A stretch of DNA of 64,000 nucleotides from Whalleya microplaca (taxonomy: Eukaryota; Ascomycota; Sordariomycetes; Xylariales; Xylariaceae). Location of the stretch: assembly GCA_022497155.1 (NCBI GenBank), contig MU385735.1:1-64000 (forward strand). The letters are read 5' to 3'. The notes beneath the pieces are model-generated. The model was not told the DNA's origin, made no database searches, and saw only the letters and a program-made list of their open reading frames with translations. Shown here in pieces: positions 62,042 to 64,000 of the stretch. Made by a program: the position numbers and the translations under genes. How positions within the stretch are numbered: the first letter of the stretch is position 1; each line of letters begins with the position of its first letter.

Positions 62042-63077
62042 TAAGGTGCGAAATAGGTATAATTAGGTTAAATAATTGTTTAAATCCTTCTTTTTAATTA
62101 TTTCGGGTAGATTATAATATTTTGTCGTAAATTTTATTTTCTCGACTATTTTAAATAAGTAATTATTCGAATTAATAGGCCCGTTTTTAAAAATATCGGG
62201 CAGTTTTATATAAAATATTTATATTATAAAGTGATATTTTTATAGCTTTTAGTAATAAATTTACTTATTTATTATACGTTATTATTATAATATTGCGTAT
62301 TTTAAATTTATTAAATAATACGACCGGGGATTTTAAGAATGTTTTAAAAAAGCTATTATAATTAACCGTATTTTTATAGTTAAGCTAAGCTATAATGCTT
62401 TTAATATTTAATAGCTAAAATAAAAAAGTAGGTTTAGCTAGTTATTTATTATATTTAGTTATAATTGCCTTTATTTGCTTTTATAAGTTAGTATTTTAAG
62501 CTTCCGGATGAATACTTATAATTAATTAGGTTATTTTAAATATAAAAATTTTAAAGAGTTTTTATATATCGGTTATTGTTATATTATTATTATTATTATT
62601 ATTTTATATAATTATAATATTTTAATTAAGGTAAGAAAAGATTTAAAATATTCGATATATTAATATAAATTAGCGCGTTAATTTAATAAAATTTGCCTAT
62701 CGATTAGTATTAGGGAAGTTGCCTTTTATATTACCTTCTTCGAATTAGATTTACTTATATATATTTTAAATAGCTTTATCGACTTAAGCGGCGCGTACGG
62801 CAGTTACGGTTACAGGTATTAGGTTTAATTTAAATTATTGCCCCGGCGTAACTGCCGTAAACTCGGGTTATTTAGGGTATAATATAGTGGGGACTTTTTT
62901 ATCGCTAATGTCGTTTAAGTTTAGATTTAAGTTATTAAGGCTATAGAACGATTTAAAATTAGCCTTAAAAATAAGGTTAAACTAAGGATTATATATAAAT
63001 ATATAAGGAATAAAATAACTAATTAATTAAGATATTTTAAAAGCTTTTTTAAGCTATAATAAGTAATTTTAATATTG
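62042..63077. other. AT-rich DNA with a TTA microsatellite and a GC-richer hairpin
   Basis: No gene was recognised. A (TTA)n run lies at about 62581-62605. At 62797-62858 a less AT-rich patch contains the perfect 12-bp inverted pair ACGGCAGTTACG / CGTAACTGCCGT with a 38-base loop. The remainder is RIP-degraded. Confidence 0.5.
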
Positions 63078-63282
63078 TATTACATATTATAAAGGTTAAG
63101 GTGACTTAGCGACTTAATTCTTATATATTTTATATAATACTAAAATGGAGGAAAAAAGAAAGAATTTAAGCTAAAAGGTCGGCTAAGAAATTTACTATAT
63201 ATATTAGGTGTAAAGCTTAAGCTATAATTACGTAATGCGCACGGACCACATCTTAATCCTGTATTTAACCTATGCTATAATA
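63078..63282. mobile_element. Second LTR of the TGTCACGTGA family
   Basis: A 205-bp segment aligning with 13326-13530 along its length. It starts TATTACATATTATAAAGG and ends TATGCTATAATA. More RIP-mutated at its start than the first copy. The pentamers outside (TATTG and CCGGC) do not match, and the right flank jumps straight into Gypsy RT sequence, so this is not a simple intact insertion. Confidence 0.75.
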
Positions 63283-64000
63283 CCGGCTATTTTTAAAATT
63301 ATATTTATTAAGCCTTTTATAAACTCTTAAATATATTTTATATAATTTATTTTAACGATATTTTTATTTTCTCCTTTATTAAAAAAGCCTATAAATACTA
63401 TTTCCGAAAAGTTATTAAATAATTCCGAAATATAAAGTTTTTTATTAAGTTATCGAAATATACGTTTTATTAATTTTTATGAAAGTTTTTAAAATATATT
63501 ATATCTAATATAAATATATTTATAAATTAAAGCTATATAAATATTATAGCTAATTAATTTAAGCTATAATTTATTTATTAAATTTAATAGTTTATTGAAT
63601 TTTATAACTTTTACTGCCGTTTTATCGTTAAATTCTCCTAAATTCTAGCTTTATTAATATAATGATTAAAAAAACGTATTAAAGTAAAAATTAAAACGAA
63701 GTTTTTTGAATAAGCTAGTTAAAAAAACTTTTAAAAAGTTAATGGCTATATTTTAAATCGCCTTTTTTATATATATTTCGATTTAAAAAAATATAAAAAT
63801 AAAAACTAACGCTTTAAAAAATGCTATATTTAAAATTTTATTATAATAAAATAATAAAAGGCGTTAGTATTTAATAGCTTTTCGGTCGTGGAAATTTACC
63901 GGATTAAAACTAAATTATAAAACTCTCGATTAAAAAGTATTAATTATTATTAATATATTTAAGTATTAGTAATATTACTTTTTAAAAAAACAAATTTCCT
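63283..64000 (+). pseudogene. Truncated second copy of the Gypsy RT-RNase H (YFDD now YFND)
   Basis: It starts CCGGCTATTTTTAAAATTATATTTATTAAG and aligns with 31113 onward on the + strand through RT and RNase H to the window end. The catalytic box at 63348-63359 is TAT TTT AAC GAT. Here the first aspartate is lost, while the copy at 31 kb lost the second. A 16-20 base block at about 63635-63660 is absent from the first copy. The element continues past the window. Confidence 0.8.

Noticed and set aside
1..64000. Mitochondrial genome as an explanation for the AT richness
   Set aside because: Nested LTR retrotransposons and hAT elements, RIP-type mutation and lack of any mitochondrial gene or tRNA point to nuclear heterochromatin.

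Overview
The window is a block of AT-rich, transposon-packed heterochromatin, most likely from a filamentous ascomycete (Pezizomycotina). It contains no intact gene. Almost every recognisable coding remnant is a fungal LTR retrotransposon (Ty3/Gypsy) or a hAT DNA transposon. The damage is nearly all C-to-T and G-to-A change, with CpA/TpG almost gone, TpA in great excess and CpG largely kept. That is the signature of repeat-induced point mutation (RIP). The clearest evidence is a pair of copies of one solo LTR. The copy at 12540-12850 still reads CACAGGG repeatedly, while the copy at 14357-14654 reads TATAAGG at the same places. The sequence alone does not identify the species.

Layout, left to right. 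A 9-bp AT minisatellite opens the window (1-95). A giant 11.5-kb Gypsy element on the + strand fills 761-12261 and has both LTRs. Three solo LTRs follow (12540-12850, 13326-13530, 14357-14654). A second + strand Gypsy body runs from about 14.7 to 22.4 kb and is split by a hAT-type miniature element (19262-20418). A small gag-only LTR element lies on the - strand at 23091-25529. A third + strand Gypsy (about 28.9-34.75 kb: gag, zinc knuckle, RT, RNase H, integrase, GPY/F, chromodomain) is split by a second miniature element (33285-34462). A - strand Gypsy (36453-47560) is interrupted by a complete 7,090-bp - strand Gypsy with 5-bp target duplications (37439-44528).

A 5.35-kb hAT element on the - strand (47561-52910) carries the decayed transposase of the family that produced the miniature elements. 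Its two flanks belong to different retrotransposons, so this is a rearranged junction. To its right is the 5' end of a - strand relative of the first giant element (52911-53945). Next comes a fourth Gypsy on the - strand (about 53.95-61.8 kb), whose reverse transcriptase is split by a third miniature element (55484-56670). It also carries a second gag-only LTR element (58221-60654). The window ends with two more solo LTRs and a truncated second copy of the Gypsy seen at 31 kb (63283-64000).

Nothing here looks like a working pathway. The interest is the stratigraphy: older Gypsy layers were mutated by RIP, and later LTR and miniature-element insertions with clean target-site duplications landed in them. 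Every reverse transcriptase active site that can be seen has been altered at its catalytic aspartates.
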